Shown: positions 1 to 11,734, counted from the first letter of the stretch. The stretch is DNA of 64,000 nt from Cryptomeria japonica (GCF_030272615.1 NC_081414.1:47422501-47486500); one strand, 5' to 3'. A program made the numbers and translations. The notes: generated by a model from the sequence alone, not told the origin.

Positions 1-168
1 GGAACACCATATTCTCTCACCCTCCCAGTCTGGGCTCTCGATGAACAAAAGGTGGAAGGGTTCCCTTTCAGTTGTTTGGTTTATTCCTCTAACCTTAACG
101 GGTTATTTGTTGTGGATGAATTGTTATTGGCCTAAAAAAATGAAAAAAAAAATTAGTGGGATATTACA
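1..168 (+). repeat. 3' end of the 5' LTR of copy A
   Basis: This stretch matches the end of the downstream LTR copy (about 6676-6790), including the phrase beginning ggaacacc and the run ttcctctaaccttaac. It ends in gggatattaca, the CA end seen on the other LTRs of this family at 11721 and 20789. The inverted form of that end resembles the LTR start TGTAATGTCCC, so these LTRs have unusually long (about 12 bp) imperfect terminal inverted repeats. Confidence 0.92.
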
Positions 169-169
169 G

Positions 170-181
170 TGGTATCAAAGC
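170..181 (+). other. Primer binding site, initiator tRNA-Met type (copy A)
   Basis: TGGTATCAAAGC lies one base after the LTR end. The plant initiator tRNA-Met primer site is TGGTATCAGAGC, so one base has changed. It would prime minus-strand DNA synthesis of the element. Confidence 0.9.
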
Positions 182-227
182 TGGTTTTCTTGCCAGCCTG
201 TGAGAGTCGATGGGTTCAGAAGTCTCC

Positions 228-1660
228 ATGAGTGACAGAGACGTCAGACACTACAACAGAGCGCGGAAGAGATAGCAGTTTCAGATTCCTATAGTGCCCG
301 AAGAGGACACATTTTCAGAAGTACTAAGAAACAGAGGGAAGGATCTAGATACCTCAGATTCAGTGGATTCAATGGCAGATAAGACTACAGAAACAAATGA
401 GGCACCCGACAAGAAGGCAAAGAGGCAATTCAATGCCATGATGGACATGATGTCTTTACTGCTGGCAAAGCTCAACTAGAACGTTGTTGGGGTCCCTAAT
501 TAGCCCAACAATGGACCGGAAGCCAGCACTTCTAACACTCTTGTAGGCAATAGAAATGGGAGTAACAACGGGAGTAACAATGGAGGTTCAGCCCCAAGGC
601 CTTTACAACCTGTCTTTTTGCCAAAAGAAGTACAACAAGCTGAAATAGAGATACGCATAGCTGATGAGATAAGAAATAGCTACATGGAGTATGCTTCCCT
701 TCCCGGTGAGATCCGAAATATCCTAACTCTGGATCAATTCATTAATCAAAAAATGAAAAGAGGAAGGAGGAATAACTACAAGTCTGCTGCCCCAAGAGAT
801 TTCCAACAAGCTCTTGGAAGAGTGACCTTAGCACACTTTGATGGGAGCGCTAAGAGTACTGCTAGAGCATGGGTACAGAAGTTGGACAATTACTTGTCCT
901 TGAGATCGATGCCGGAGGAGGATGCCATCAAGTTTGCTACCTTGCACTTGGATGGAGTGGCCCATGAATGGTGGTACCATGGGTTGGTCACCCTTGGTCA
1001 CAACTTAGTCAACACCTACGCTGATTTCACCAACAAGCTAATTGAGAGATTTGACACCAAGGATCCAGAGGTGAAGTTTAGAGAACTTGCACAACTGAGG
1101 CAGCAAGTTTCCTTGGACACTTACGTGACTGAATTCCAAAACTTGTCAGTCATGGTGAGTAGCATCTCAGAAAAGCGACTGGTTGTCCTTTTCACTGAAG
1201 GACTTGAAGAAACATTGAGAGGATGGGTCAAAGCTTTTGATCCGCCCACACTGACAGAAGCTATTAAAAAATCTAGAAGTATGGAGTTGGCTGCCCCTAA
1301 GAGTAAAATTCAGTCCAAGCCTTTCTCTTTCAGAAAGGATAAGAAGAAATTCACTAATCAGACCAAGACGTTCCCTCCATGAATGGATGATGGGCTCCGT
1401 CAAGAGCTCCGGAGAAAGAATCTATGTTATTCTTGCAGAGAACCTTGGGTTCCCGGGCATAGGTGCCATGGAAAGGGAATTTGCATCAAATGGAATGCTA
1501 TTCAGAAGATGGATCAGATTCTAAAATTTCAGAACAGCAGACTGAAGTTGAGGACAGTGAGTATGAAGAGGCTCGCCTAAATTTGGGTCAGAAGATAGAG
1601 GAGTGGTTGCTCAACTCTCGAACATTCACAAAAATGAGTCTTTCAGAGTTCGGGGTGTGA
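228..1660 (+). pseudogene. gag (capsid/nucleocapsid) of copy A, broken
   Basis: Reading starts at the ATG at 228 (MSDRD), the same start as in copy D. The frame has stops near 273, 478 and 499 and a stop at 1381 just before the nucleocapsid part. The capsid core lies at about 800-1290 with the retrotransposon-gag pattern around HEWWY and FRELAQLRQ. A CCHC-like zinc knuckle (CYSCREPWVPGHRC) sits at about 1424-1466. The C-terminal acidic part continues in another frame from 1463 to 1660 after a one-base shift. The protein would package element RNA in a virus-like particle. The gene is not functional as it stands. Confidence 0.88.
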
Positions 1661-2049
1661 TTGGAGAGCATTGTGTCATAGCTCTCATTGACACAGGTGC
1701 AACACACAATTTCATTGATGAAAGAATTGTTGCAAAAAAGGGACTAGTGGCAGAGGAAGTTGAGGGCTTCAAAGTCATGGTAGCAGATGGCTCCACTATA
1801 TCCTGTAATAGAATGATTTCCAACATGTCTCTGAAGTTGGGAAATCATGAAATCAGAGATGATTTCTTTGTGGTAAGCATCGGTGGGACTGATGATGCAG
1901 TCCTTGGGATTCAATGGCTGAGATCTCTTGGTGAGATCACACTAAACCTACAAACCATGGAGCTGAAATTCATGTATGAAGGGAAGAAGGTAGTTTTGAG
2001 AGGAATGTCACATGGGGGACTTAAAGTTGTATCCTTGAAAAGAATGTAA
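1603..2049 (+). pseudogene. Retropepsin-like aspartic protease region of copy A pol
   Basis: The frame carries the retropepsin active-site motif ALIDTGATHNF and the second conserved piece [13 protein letters not shown], typical of Ty3 proteases that mature the Gag-Pol polyprotein. It overlaps the end of gag in the -1 frame, as in copy D. The frame stops at 2047, where D reads through, so this is a nonsense mutation. It joins directly to the RT region. Confidence 0.88.
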
Positions 2050-2070
2050 AGGCTGATCCGCCATAATCAG

Positions 2071-3620
2071 GTGGAGTGGGTAGCGGAGTGTTTGATAATG
2101 CTTTCCAATCCATTGGTGGATAAGAGCAACTATTCCTCAGATATTTCAGCAATGGTCAAGGATAAGAGCAAGATCATGGTAATACCTTCACAACCACAAC
2201 AAGAGCACAGAAAGTATCCTAAAGACATTCAAGCCTTGATAACTAAGAGAAGCAAGGTGTTCGAATATCCACCTCCTGGCAGACCTCCTGAAAGAGGTGC
2301 TGAATACATTATTGAGCTTGAGCAAGGAGCTAAGTCAGTCATGACTACTCCTTACCGATACCCCAAAAAGCAGAAAGATGAGATTTAGAAAGCAATTCAG
2401 GAATTGTTTGACATGGGTTACATCCGGCCTAGCAAAAGCCCCTTTGCTTCGGTTGTTGTTTTGGTGAGAAAGAAAGATGGGACCATGCGCATGTGTGTGG
2501 ATTAGAGAGCGCTGAATCAGAAAACCATCAAGAATCGGTATCCTATTTCGAGGATTGATGAGATCATTGACGAGCTACATGGGGCAGTGTTCTTTTCCAA
2601 GATTGACCTCAGATCAGGGTACCATCAGATTAGAATGAGAGCTTCAGATGTAGAGAAGACTGCTTTCAGATGCCACTTTGGGCATTTTGAGTTCCTAGTC
2701 ATGCCCTTTGGTTTGACTAATGCTCCTGCCACATTCCAGTCATGCATGAACAGAATCTTCCAGGAACAGTTGAGGAAGTTTGTTTTGATATTTTTTGATG
2801 ACATTCTAATTTTCAGCAGATCTTGGAAAAAACATCTACAGCAGTTGGATGAAGTGTTGGGCATACTAGAATCTAAATCCCTGTTTGCCAAGGAGTCCAA
2901 ATGTGAATTTGGGATGGAAGAGTTGCTCTACCTTGGTCACATTATCAGTGCGAGTGGTGTGAAGGTAGATCCTGAAAAGATTAGAGCTATCATTGATTGG
3001 CCTACTCCCGAAAACATAACACATCTGAGGGGATTTTTGGGGTTGTGTGGATTCTATCGGAAATTTGTAAAGGGATATTCCCAGTTGGCTGCCCCCTTAC
3101 AGATCTTACCAAGAAAGGGGCTTTTGAATGGTCCAAAAAGGCACAGGCAACATTTGAGCAGTTTAAGAGGATCATGAGCTCCTGCCCAGTTTTAGCATTA
3201 CCTGATTTCACCAAGCCATTTAAGCTACAATGTGATGCATCTGGAGAAGGTGTTGGTGCGGTCCTCATGCAGGATAAGCACCCTATAGTTTTTTAGAGCA
3301 GAAAGTTGAGAGGTCCTGAGAGACTATATTTCATTTATGACAAGGAAATGCTTGCCATAATGCATGCACTTGCAAAATTCAGACAATATCTGGTGGGGAG
3401 TAAGTTCATTGTTAAGACTGATCACAACAGTTTTAAGCACTTCATGCATCTGAAGGATCTGAATGAGAGACAACTGAAATGGGTGAGTAAGCTACAAGCT
3501 TACGACTTCGATATTGAGTATGTTCAAGAGAAAAACAATGTGGTGGCAGATGCCTTATCTAGGAGGCCCCATTTAAGCTCACTCTGCAAGCTTACTGCGG
3601 GTTGGAGAGAGTTATTGCTT
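2071..3620 (+). pseudogene. Reverse transcriptase and RNase H region of copy A pol
   Basis: RT is recognised from [13 protein letters not shown] and the catalytic FFDDILIF (the xxDD box), with [13 protein letters not shown] between them. TAG stops sit at 2386 and 2503, where copy D has GAG and TAT. A one-base loss in a C run near 3095 shifts the frame. RNase H follows (LQCDASGEGVGAVLM, then a TDHNS segment near 3420 and VVADALSRRP near 3540), with a TAG at 3294. The order RT then RNase H is normal for Ty3. Confidence 0.92.
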
Positions 3621-4558
3621 CCTGATTATGCCAAAAATCAGTTTGCAATCAGCCTTATAGAAGGTACTTTTCATGATGAAAGGTACAAATTGGTTGAGGG
3701 ATTGATACTATACAAGGGAATAATCTTCATAGTACCTGAATCAAAATTAAAAGAAAAGATTTTGAAGACTTTCCATGACATCCCCCTTGCTGGTCACCAA
3801 GGTTATTTCAAGACATACAGGCAGATCCGGGAGAGATTCTCTTGGAAGGGGCTTAAAAATGCTGTTTTGAAGTACATTAAAGAGTGTCATACATGTCAGA
3901 AGAACAAGGATGAGCACACTCGCTGGTTTGTTACAACCCTTGCCTATTCCCGGTCAAAAATGGGAAAGTATTTCCATGGATTTCATCACGGGGTTGCCTC
4001 AGGCTCAAGGAAAGTATAGTATTTATGTGGTGGTGGATAGACTTACAAAGTTTGTTCATTTCTTCGCCATCACCAGCTCTTTTACAGCAGCACAAGTTGC
4101 TGAAGTGTTCTTCCGGGAGGTGTTCAGATTGCATGGTTTACCAAAGAACATTGTGAGTGATAGGGATAGCAAGTTCCTAAGTGCTTTTTGGTAGGAGATT
4201 TTCAGATTGTGTGGTACTGTGCTCACTCCAAGCACCAGTTATCACCCTAAAACTGATGGGCAGACCGAGATAGTGAATAAGTGGTTGGAAGGTTATCTCA
4301 GAAACTATGTCTCGGAGCAGCAAAATACTTGGGTGAGATGGCTTCACCTAGGGGAATATTGTTACAATTCTTCCTATCACATGTCCATTCGGATGTCACC
4401 ATTTATTTATGGCACTATATGGTTATGAAGCTCCTAGCTTCGCAGACTTGGTATTTCGTGATAGCAGAACCCCTCAGGCAAAGGATATGATGCAACAAAG
4501 TCAGGATATTCTGAGAATTTTGAGGGACAATCTCTAGCATGCACAAAATCAGCAGAAG
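3621..4558 (+). pseudogene. Integrase region of copy A pol
   Basis: An HHCC zinc domain is visible (HDIPLAGHQGYFKTY ... CHTCQKNK). The DDE catalytic core follows: MDFITGLP with the first Asp, [13 protein letters not shown] with the second, and TDGQTEIVNKWLEGYLRNY with the Glu. A small deletion near 3920 and an insertion near 4405 shift the frame. TAG codons at 4192 and 4537 correspond to CAA/CAG in copy D. Confidence 0.9.
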
Positions 4559-5059
4559 TTGTATGCTGATCAGCAGCATATTGAGCGCACCTTTGAGGTG
4601 GGCGACATGGTTTATTTGAGGCTCCAGCCCTACAGACAGTCTACTCTCAAGAAGAGTGGGATTGAGAAATTGAAACCTCAATTCTATGGGCCTTTCAAAG
4701 TCAGTAGAAGGGTTGGAGAAGTGGCTTATGAGTTGGAATTACCAGCAAGCAGCAGGATCCATAATGTATTTCATGTGTCTCGCCTTAAGAAGGCTTTGGG
4801 ACATAATGTTGTTGCTTCAGCTGAGTTACCTCCACTTGATGAGGAGGGAGAGTTGGGTTTGGTTCCAGAAGCTATCCTTGAATTCAGGGAACGAACCTTG
4901 AGGAGAAGAGTGATCAGGGAATACTTGGTCAAATGGAAGAATCTACCAACAGAGGATGCTATGTGGGAAAATGAGGAGATTTTGTTGCATCCAGCCTTAC
5001 AATTGCTTGAGGACAAGCAATTTTGGGGAGGGCGGACTGTAATGTCCCCGTCTCATTGA
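4559..5059 (+). pseudogene. Integrase C-terminus with chromodomain, copy A
   Basis: This open stretch holds the GPY/F-like part (FYGPFKVSRRVGEVAYELEL) and a chromodomain (YLVKWKNLPTEDAMWE) before the end. Chromodomains of plant Ty3 elements are thought to steer integration to chromatin marks. The stop codon lies 22 bases inside the 3' LTR, so the protein end (GRTVMSPSH) is encoded partly by the LTR start. Confidence 0.9.
5019..5037 (+). other. Polypurine tract before the 3' LTR of copy A
   Basis: The purine-rich run ttttggggagggcggac immediately precedes TGTAATGTCCCC. The same run stands before the LTRs at 18916, 21236 and 60935. It would prime plus-strand synthesis. Confidence 0.85.
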
Positions 5060-5624
5060 TGCTCTTTCAGTGGTCTATTAGCCTATTCCTAAGACCCGTA
5101 GGCTACGTGGAATGAGGAATGAGGGTCTAGCATTGATGAAATGAGGACTTACTATTTTTAGTAAGTGGCTGTGTAGCACAATTCTATTTTTGGCAGTAGA
5201 CAGGGTTCTGATTCTGCAGCACTTATGTGGTCGTCCAGGCTCAGTTTCATCCTGGTTGTGATAATAATCAGTACGGGAGTCATTTGCGACATAATCAAAT
5301 ATTATTTCCTTATCCTAAGATTAATATTTAATTAATCTGTTTATTGGCTACTGGTTTATTAAATTTGGGATTAATGCCTATTTTATCCTAAGTTTGGCGA
5401 AATTCAGGTATACTATGGGATGAGAAATATTTTAGAAGAATATTATTTCACTTTTGCATCGCGATTATTTGCCTAAGTGTTTAATGTGGGTCCTCCCCCT
5501 TCTTGAGCGTGAGTTTTGACTTAGGAGAATGTGGTGCTACACTTGGGTCCACATGTGGTGGAATGAAATTCAAATGCAAGGCGTGGAATTTGGAGGAATG
5601 TCATTTGAATTTGAAGAGTGAAGT

Positions 5625-5632
5625 TATAAATA
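5625..5632 (+). promoter_or_regulatory. TATA box in the LTR of copy A
   Basis: TATAAATA lies 587 bases into the LTR, followed by aaggcttgggctc. The same context is found in the LTRs at 10510, 19579 and, diverged, 21931. It probably marks the U3/R boundary. Confidence 0.7.
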
Positions 5633-6347
5633 TAAGGCTTGGGCTCCCATTTGCACTATCTTTGAAAATTGCATCGTTATGCTGCCGGTTTGGCTACTGA
5701 AAATCTGAGCTTTGAAGTTGGCTTCCTAGCTGAGTCTCAGTTTCGTACTTGCAATATAGTACCTAGCTGTGCCCTTGTGTTCCCATTGCAGATTGGTTAA
5801 TGAGTTGCAGAATTATGGAATGATTGATGATGGATTTGACTGTTTTTGGTTGCTGGTCGCAGGACTGCTGAAAGTGAAATTTGCTCATACCTCTCAACCA
5901 GGCGACTCCATCCATCTGGGTACTGGCTCATTCTTCCTTCCATGCCATGGCGATACATTGTGTGAGTTTCTAGCTATTTTGTTTGAGCAATGATTTTATT
6001 AGACAAAATCGAAATTCCTAGTCTAGGCATGGGTTTTCTGTGTTGCATTGGGATGAGTGCAAAATAAAAATGGGCTTGTTTGGGTTGTGGCTTTGATTGG
6101 TTGTCACTGCATTGGTTGTACGGTGGGATTGGGATTGGTTTGAATCAATTCGGGTAAAAATTGAGTGAGTTATGAGTGTTTTGATGTTTCCATGGGCTGC
6201 TAAAACTGTACTTTCAGCCTACAGTTCAGTGTAACAGAAAATTACAGTATTGTTGTAGAAATCTGCAGTTAATCTTCTCATCTCATCTCTATATTGTAAG
6301 GTTGTTTCAGTAGTACTGATCATCCCATTCTATCTGCTTTCATTTGT

Positions 6348-6635
6348 AAGCCCCACTGCATAAGTGGAAGAGGCTGGCTTGTCGCCTTCTAAGTTTTGTA
6401 ATTCAGTTTTTGTAATCAGTCCTCCCGCTGAATAAGTGGTCGAGTGATAAGTTCAATGCTATGGTCCTCCCGCTGAAAGATGTGGTAGAGTGATTGTTTA
6501 ATGTAATGTCCTCCCGCTGAAATACGTGGTAGAGTGATTGAACTTCAATTTCTTGTAATTTTCCTTGGTCGATTTACCGCCAAGAGTTTAGTTTTTATCC
6601 TGCTGGATAAGAAGGGGCTGGCTTGCCGCCCATGC
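6348..6635 (+). repeat. Short hairpin phrase array in the LTR (copy A)
   Basis: Five phrases of the type cctcccgctgaataagtgg, spaced about 45-70 bases, can fold into small stems (for example CCACT-gcata-AGTGG). They lie after the TATA box, so they would be in the transcribed leader. Equivalent arrays occur at 11226, 20296 and 22664. Confidence 0.65.
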
Positions 6636-6835
6636 ATTGTAATTTTCAGTTTGATTATTGTTGCTAACGATCCCCGGAACACCGTATGCTCTCACCCTTC
6701 CAGTCTGGGCTCTCAGTGAACAAAAGGTGGAAGGGTTCCCTTTCAGTTGTTTGGTTTATTCCTCTAACCTTAACAAGTTATTTGTTGTACTTGATCCTAG
6801 GATGAGAGTTGAGGAGTAGGGTACTGCGGTTCTTT

Positions 6836-8051
6836 CATGATGAACCGATGGCAGGACATCTCGGGTTTTTTCAAAACCTTCAGACAGGTTCGTGAGCGCT
6901 TCACTTGGAAAGGGCTCAAGGCGGATGTTCTACAGTATGTTAGAGAGTGCACTGTTTGTCAGCAAAATAAATAGGAGCATACATACCCTGCTAGCTTACT
7001 TTAGCCACTTCCAATTCCTGACAGGAAGTGGGAATGTCTATCTATGGATTTCATCACAGGGTTGCCGAGAGCACAAGGACGTGATTGCATATTTGTGGTT
7101 GTGGATCGTTTGACGAAGTATGCCCACTTCTATCTGATTACCACCACTTATTCAGCTATTCAGGTAGCAGAGTTGTTCTTCAGAGAGGTATTTAGATTAC
7201 ATGGCTTGCCTCGGACTATTGTCAGTGATAGGGATACTCGGTTTTTGAGCCTTTTTTGGCTGGAGCTTTTATGACTCTGTAGGACCGAGCTTACACCGAG
7301 CACTAGTTACAACCCTCAGACTAATGGTTAGACTGAGATAGTTAATTAATGAGTGGAGGGATACCTCAGGAACTATATTTCAGGGCAACAAAAGGCGTGG
7401 GTGAAGTGGATTTACCTCTGTGAGTATTGTTACAATACCACTCACCACATGTCCATTCAGATGACACCATTTACAGCACTGTACGGGTATGAGCCTCCTA
7501 GTTTCATTGACTTAGTGTTGAGTGACAGTAGGGTGCCTAGTGCAGGAGACATGCTACAGGAGAGCCAAGACATTGTGAAGACTCTTAAGGAGAATATAGC
7601 CAAGGCACAGAATTAGCAAAAGCGATATGCTGATCAGAAGAGGACAAAGAGGTCATTTGAGGTAGGAGAAATGGTGTATTTGATGTTGCAGCCATATCGA
7701 CAGTCTACTCTCAGGAGGAGTGGAGCAGTGAAGCTCAAGCCACGATATTATGGCCCTTTCAAAGTGACCAGGTGTATAGGTGAGGTGGCTTATGAGTTGG
7801 ATTTACCGACAGATAGCGAAGTACACAATGTGTTTCACGTGTCACGTCTCAAAAAGGCGTTGGGACACCGTATTGTTCCTTCTATAGTTTTACCATCCCT
7901 AGATGATGAGGGGAAGTTGATACTTGTACCTGAGGCTATCATTGAGTTTAGGGAGAGGAATTTCAGGAGACGTACTATCACAGAGTACTTGGTGAAATGG
8001 AAGGATTTGTCAGTAGAGGATGCTACTTGGGAGAGCAAGGAGATTTTATAG
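6836..8051 (+). pseudogene. Integrase and chromodomain remnant of fragment B
   Basis: Pieces in several frames give a zinc domain (DEPMAGHLGFFQ, then CTVCQQNK), the DDE core ([27 protein letters not shown]), a C-terminal GPF part (YYGPFKVTRCIGEVAYEL) and a chromodomain (YLVKWKDLSVEDATWE) ending at a TAG at 8049. Stops at about 7329, 7347 and 7614 break it. The TAG codons at 7329, 7614 and 8049 fit CAG to TAG changes. Confidence 0.88.
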
Positions 8052-8101
8052 CATCCGAAGTTGAGATTGCTTGAAGACAAGCAATTTCAAGAGGGGCGGA
8101 C

Positions 8102-9440
8102 TATGATGTCCCCTTCTAGTTGACCTCTGTCAGCTGAGTAGATTAGCCTATCACTGAACCTCGTAGGTTGATGAAGTTGGTTAGAGGGTCTCCCAGAGAT
8201 TGATTCTTCATCTTCAGAGTGAGCATTACAGGACTGGCTTTCATTTGAGGTCTCTAGGACTCCGTTTGAGACACTTTCAATTTTTGGCAGTCCTGCTATT
8301 TTTAGCCAATGGGTTGGGCAGTGGCAGAGTATGGCTTGGCAGTCTCCAATTCTGACGGCAGGCAATTCTGATGGATACTTAGAGAGATATTAATATTTAA
8401 TTACTTTAATTAAATATTAAATGGCAAACTTTAATGTTTTAATATTCTAAAGTCACTTTAAGTTATAACTTAAGTGAGGGTCTATTTCTCATCGGATGGG
8501 GCCACTTTTATATTAAACTGAAAAGAGATTTATTTTTCAAGCTTCAATAGTAAAAAATAAATATTAAAAGTTAAAACATCATTTAATGCCAAATCGTACT
8601 TTTCTTGGGGATAGCGCCAAACCCTAAAGGGAAGAGATAAAAGAAGTTTTTAGGTCTTCTTTTCATTATGTGAAGATTTGATATTGAGTTTGCTCTGAGG
8701 AGACTTTGGCTGGAGGGTTTCAGCAGGGGTTTCTTCTTGCAGATGATATGAAAGTATCGGTACCGGAAAACGGTGGATACTTGTGCATCAGCATTAAAGG
8801 CTGTGAAATATCAGTTGATTTTGCTTTCAGTTGGTTTTATCCAGGAACCAAGATTGGGCAGATTAGAAAGGGTTTAATTCATTTTATGCAAAGGATTGAT
8901 TGCAGCCACAGAGTCATAACAGAGGCAGAAATAAGTGTTTACAGCTAGGGTTTTGTGCATGTAAGGCCTGCAGATCTGCCGTACCTTTCTTCCTTGAAAG
9001 GGTACGATTTTGTTGAAGGAGGGGTCCAAAAATTCTGAAATAAATCCTAAAGGAGACACCTAGCTGGTAGCTTTTGTTTGAATTGCTAAACTCACCATTC
9101 CGGGTAGTTTGGACTGATAAATAATTTTGCTGTCATTATTTACTATTGTACGGCAGCAAGGAAAAATAAGGGGTTTCATAAATTTAAGGTATTTGATAAT
9201 AAATCTTCCTGGTCTTGTCTGATTTCTTTATTAAAGGTGTTTATGCAAATTGGATGTAATAAGGTTTTGATAATCCTAATTTTATGAAGTTCAATTAATT
9301 TCCAGCTCTTTCCAATGTTGCTTTTTGCATACTATTTGTTCAAAACTAGCCTTGTTGTTCAAAATTGCAAAATACAAAACATAAAACGCATCAGGTTCAA
9401 CTAAACCTTCATTGTTTAACTTGAGAACCCTTGTAGGTTC
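8102..9440 (+). repeat. 3' LTR of fragment B (start mutated, end unclear)
   Basis: It follows gaggggcggac and begins TATGATGTCCCC, a changed form of TGTAATGTCCCC. The body differs from the A/D LTRs and looks nearer to those at 38649 and 60935. It is AT-rich around 8390-8600. I see no clear CA end, so the right boundary is approximate. No gene was seen in it. Confidence 0.6.
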
Positions 9441-9712
9441 TTATGGTAAGATGGCTACATCTTGGTGAATATTGCTATAATTCCACTTATCACATGTCCA
9501 TCAGGATGTCACCTTTCATGGCACTATAAGGTTATGAGGCCTCTAGTTTTGTTGATTTGGTGTTTGGAGATAGCAGAGCACCTCAGGCTAGGGATATGGT
9601 TCAGCAGTGTCAAGATATTCTGAAGGCATTGAAGGGCAGCCTCCAGATTGCATAGAATTGGCAGAAGTTGTACGCTGATCAACAGCGTATTGAGCACTCA
9701 TTTGAGGTTGAT
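9441..9712 (+). pseudogene. Integrase remnant of old copy R, left piece
   Basis: Translation gives RWLHLGEYCYNST, then HMSIRMSPFMAL and DQQRIEHSFEV, matching the integrase C-terminal half of copy A. It stops abruptly at the LTR of copy D. The reading resumes at 20790 with DDMVYLRLLPFRQSTLKKSG, so D inserted into R. Confidence 0.88.
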
Positions 9713-10509
9713 TGTAATGTCCCCTTGTCAATGATGTGCTTTCAGTGGTCCATTGGCCTATCTCAAGGACCCGTACACTATGTGGAAAGAAGAATTAGGG
9801 TTTCAAACATTGGTGCAGCCTGAACTTACTATTTTTAGTAAGTCAAGGATTGACTGTTTAGATGGTACTATCTTAGTGAGTTTTCTATGTTCTGTCACTA
9901 GGTGCGAAGATGATGTTTTTCAGAGCTATATTGCATGACTTACTATTTTTAGTAAGTATCAGTTTAGGTGATTCTATCACTCGGTGCGAAGATGATGTTT
10001 TTCGGAGCTATATTGCTTGACTTACTATTTTTATAAAGTATCAGTTCAGGTGATTCTATTTATAGCAGGGCAGTTCAGAGATTCAGTTCAATCCGGTGGA
10101 TGGTTCAACACTTCAATCTTCAATTCATTTGGGTTTTGAGCAGTATTTGGCTTGCAGGATGATTTATTAAATATTAAGACTGCATTCTAAGGTTAATATT
10201 TAATTATATTATTTTGGACGACTTTGGGAAATAGAAGTTTATTTTATTCAAGTGATTTTATCAAATTTTTCTAAGTCAATGGCATAAGGGAAATCGAATT
10301 ATTTCATGAGCATCACTCAATGTCTTGTTTGCAAGTTATTATCCTAGGCAAAAGTTTGAACTTGCCTAAGGGAAGGGGATGCCATCCTTGAGGGACTTAT
10401 TTTATATTTTTTATAATGTATTTGGGCACCTTTGGGGGAAATAATGAAGTGACATATAATTTGGATGTATTTGGGTGCATTTGCATTTGAATTTAGGGAG
10501 CCACAAAGT

Positions 10510-10517
10510 TATAAATA
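10510..10517 (+). promoter_or_regulatory. TATA box in the 5' LTR of copy D
   Basis: TATAAATA stands 797 bases into the LTR before agagccttgggctctc. The same context is in the 3' LTR at 19579 and in copy A at 5625. Confidence 0.7.
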
Positions 10518-11225
10518 AGAGCCTTGGGCTCTCATTTGGGGGATCAAAAGAATTTGCATTGTTATGCTGCCAAAATGGAGAGCAAAACTAAGCTTCGGAG
10601 TTGAGGCGTCCTAGCTAGCACAGTATCGTACTTGCAATATAGTACCTAGCTAGTGAGTGTGATTGAGAGTTGTTTTTGGTGTGAGGATTTTCAGTTTTAG
10701 AGTTTTGGTGAGTTTTCTATGTTGCTGGTTTGGAGTGGCTGAAGCGGATTTTTGTTCATAACTCTCTACCTGAGTGTCCATTTCTTCTAGGTAGAGGTTC
10801 GTCAGAAGCGTACTGGAGAGGCGATCATTCCTCTGGAAGGGCATTGGATTTTGTGTTGAGTGAATTTTTTAAGAGCAAGTCGAAATATGCAGCTAGCCGT
10901 ACATTTCCTGGAGTGCCTTGGTTTGCATGCCACTTGTGTGTGGTGATTTTGGTGCCGGTTTGAGCTCTTGGTTGGTTCGCCCTGGTCATAGCAGTTTTTC
11001 AGCTGAGTTCGTGAGCATTTTGGAGCTGATTCAGAAGAGTTATGTACATTTCTATGTTGATGGTCCATTTCTAGAGATGCTGGTATTTATATCAGAATTG
11101 TTATTTTTATGTTTTAGCCTGAAATCAATGTTAGTCTATGATTGAATGTTGTAGTACTTCATTGTAATCATCTTGTATCATTGGTTAGTAGTACTAACCT
11201 CTTATTGAACTTGAAGTGCTTATTG

Positions 11226-11500
11226 TAATCCCCACTGCATAAGTGGAAGAGGCTGGTTGGGCCACCTTAGTGTTTGTAATTTCTTTGTACTTTTGTCCTC
11301 CCACTGTATAAGTGGTTGAGTGGTATTGTCCTCCTGCTAAAATATGCAGTTGAGTGATAGTTTTTATGCATAAGTCCTCCCGCTGCATAAGCGATAGAGT
11401 GATTTGGTTCTAGTTATGCTTTTGTTCCCTTCGCTGGTTTACCGCCAAGTTCTTGTTCTTCATCCCGCTAAAAAGTGGAAGGGGTTGGCTTGCCGCCCAG
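11226..11500 (+). repeat. Short hairpin phrase array in the 5' LTR of copy D
   Basis: The phrases include CCACTgcataAGTGG, CCACTgtataAGTGG, CTGCtaaaatatGCAG and CGCTgcataAGCG. Stem bases differ between phrases while pairing is kept in these four, which suggests an RNA structure in the leader. Confidence 0.6.
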
Positions 11501-11722
11501 CATTGTACTTGCTTTATAATTTTCAATAGATCAGTGAGCTAATGAACCCCTTATCACCGTATACACTCACCTTCCCACATTAAGCACTTGGTGATCAGAA
11601 AGTAGAAGGGTTACAATTTCAGCAAGCATTGAGATTATATTTTCTAACCTTAATGAGTTACGTGTTTGTTTGTAATTTTTATTGTGCTAAAAAACAAAAA
11701 AAAATTATCTGGGATATTACAG

Positions 11723-11734
11723 TGGTATCAGAGC
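11723..11734 (+). other. Primer binding site, initiator tRNA-Met (copy D)
   Basis: TGGTATCAGAGC, a perfect match to the plant initiator tRNA-Met site, is one base after the LTR end. Confidence 0.95.

Larger units (their letters stand above)
1..6790 (+). mobile_element. Ty3/gypsy chromovirus copy A (5' LTR cut by window edge)
   Basis: The element has the order LTR end, primer site, gag, protease, RT, RNase H, integrase, chromodomain, polypurine tract and 3' LTR, which is Ty3/gypsy of the chromovirus type (chromodomain at the integrase C-terminus). Only the last 168 bases of the 5' LTR are in the window. The 3' LTR starts at 5038 and loses about its last 55 bases at 6790, where an unrelated integrase fragment (B) begins. 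Comparison with copy D shows several nonsense changes and small indels, so A is dead. It lies antisense to the isoamylase exons further right. Confidence 0.93.
5038..6790 (+). repeat. 3' LTR of copy A, end truncated
   Basis: It starts TGTAATGTCCCC. It has the 20-base near-palindrome ACTTACTATTTTTAGTAAGT at 5147-5166, a TATA box at 5625 and a run of short hairpin phrases at 6348-6635. Its last 115 bases match the start of the window. The final stretch to the CA end is missing. Confidence 0.9.
6791..9440 (+). mobile_element. Ty3 chromovirus fragment B (integrase end plus 3' LTR)
   Basis: A 5'-truncated element begins in the integrase zinc domain, abutting the broken LTR end of copy A, and runs through chromodomain and polypurine tract into an LTR at 8102. 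It is clearly diverged from A and D at the protein level. The right end is uncertain; fragment R begins at about 9441. Confidence 0.8.
9713..11721 (+). repeat. 5' LTR of copy D (2009 bp)
   Basis: It runs from TGTAATGTCCCC to gggatattaca. It contains ACTTACTATTTTTAGTAAGT twice (9824 and 9938) and a degraded third copy at 10020, in repeats of about 80-115 bases around the phrase cggtgcgaagatgatg. A TATA box is at 10510 and hairpin phrases at 11226-11500. It is longer than its 3' partner mainly because of these repeats. Confidence 0.93.

Noticed and set aside
170-181. Fragment of a tRNA-Met gene
   Set aside because: Only the 12-base complement of the tRNA 3' end is present, at the position of a primer binding site; the same is true at 11723.
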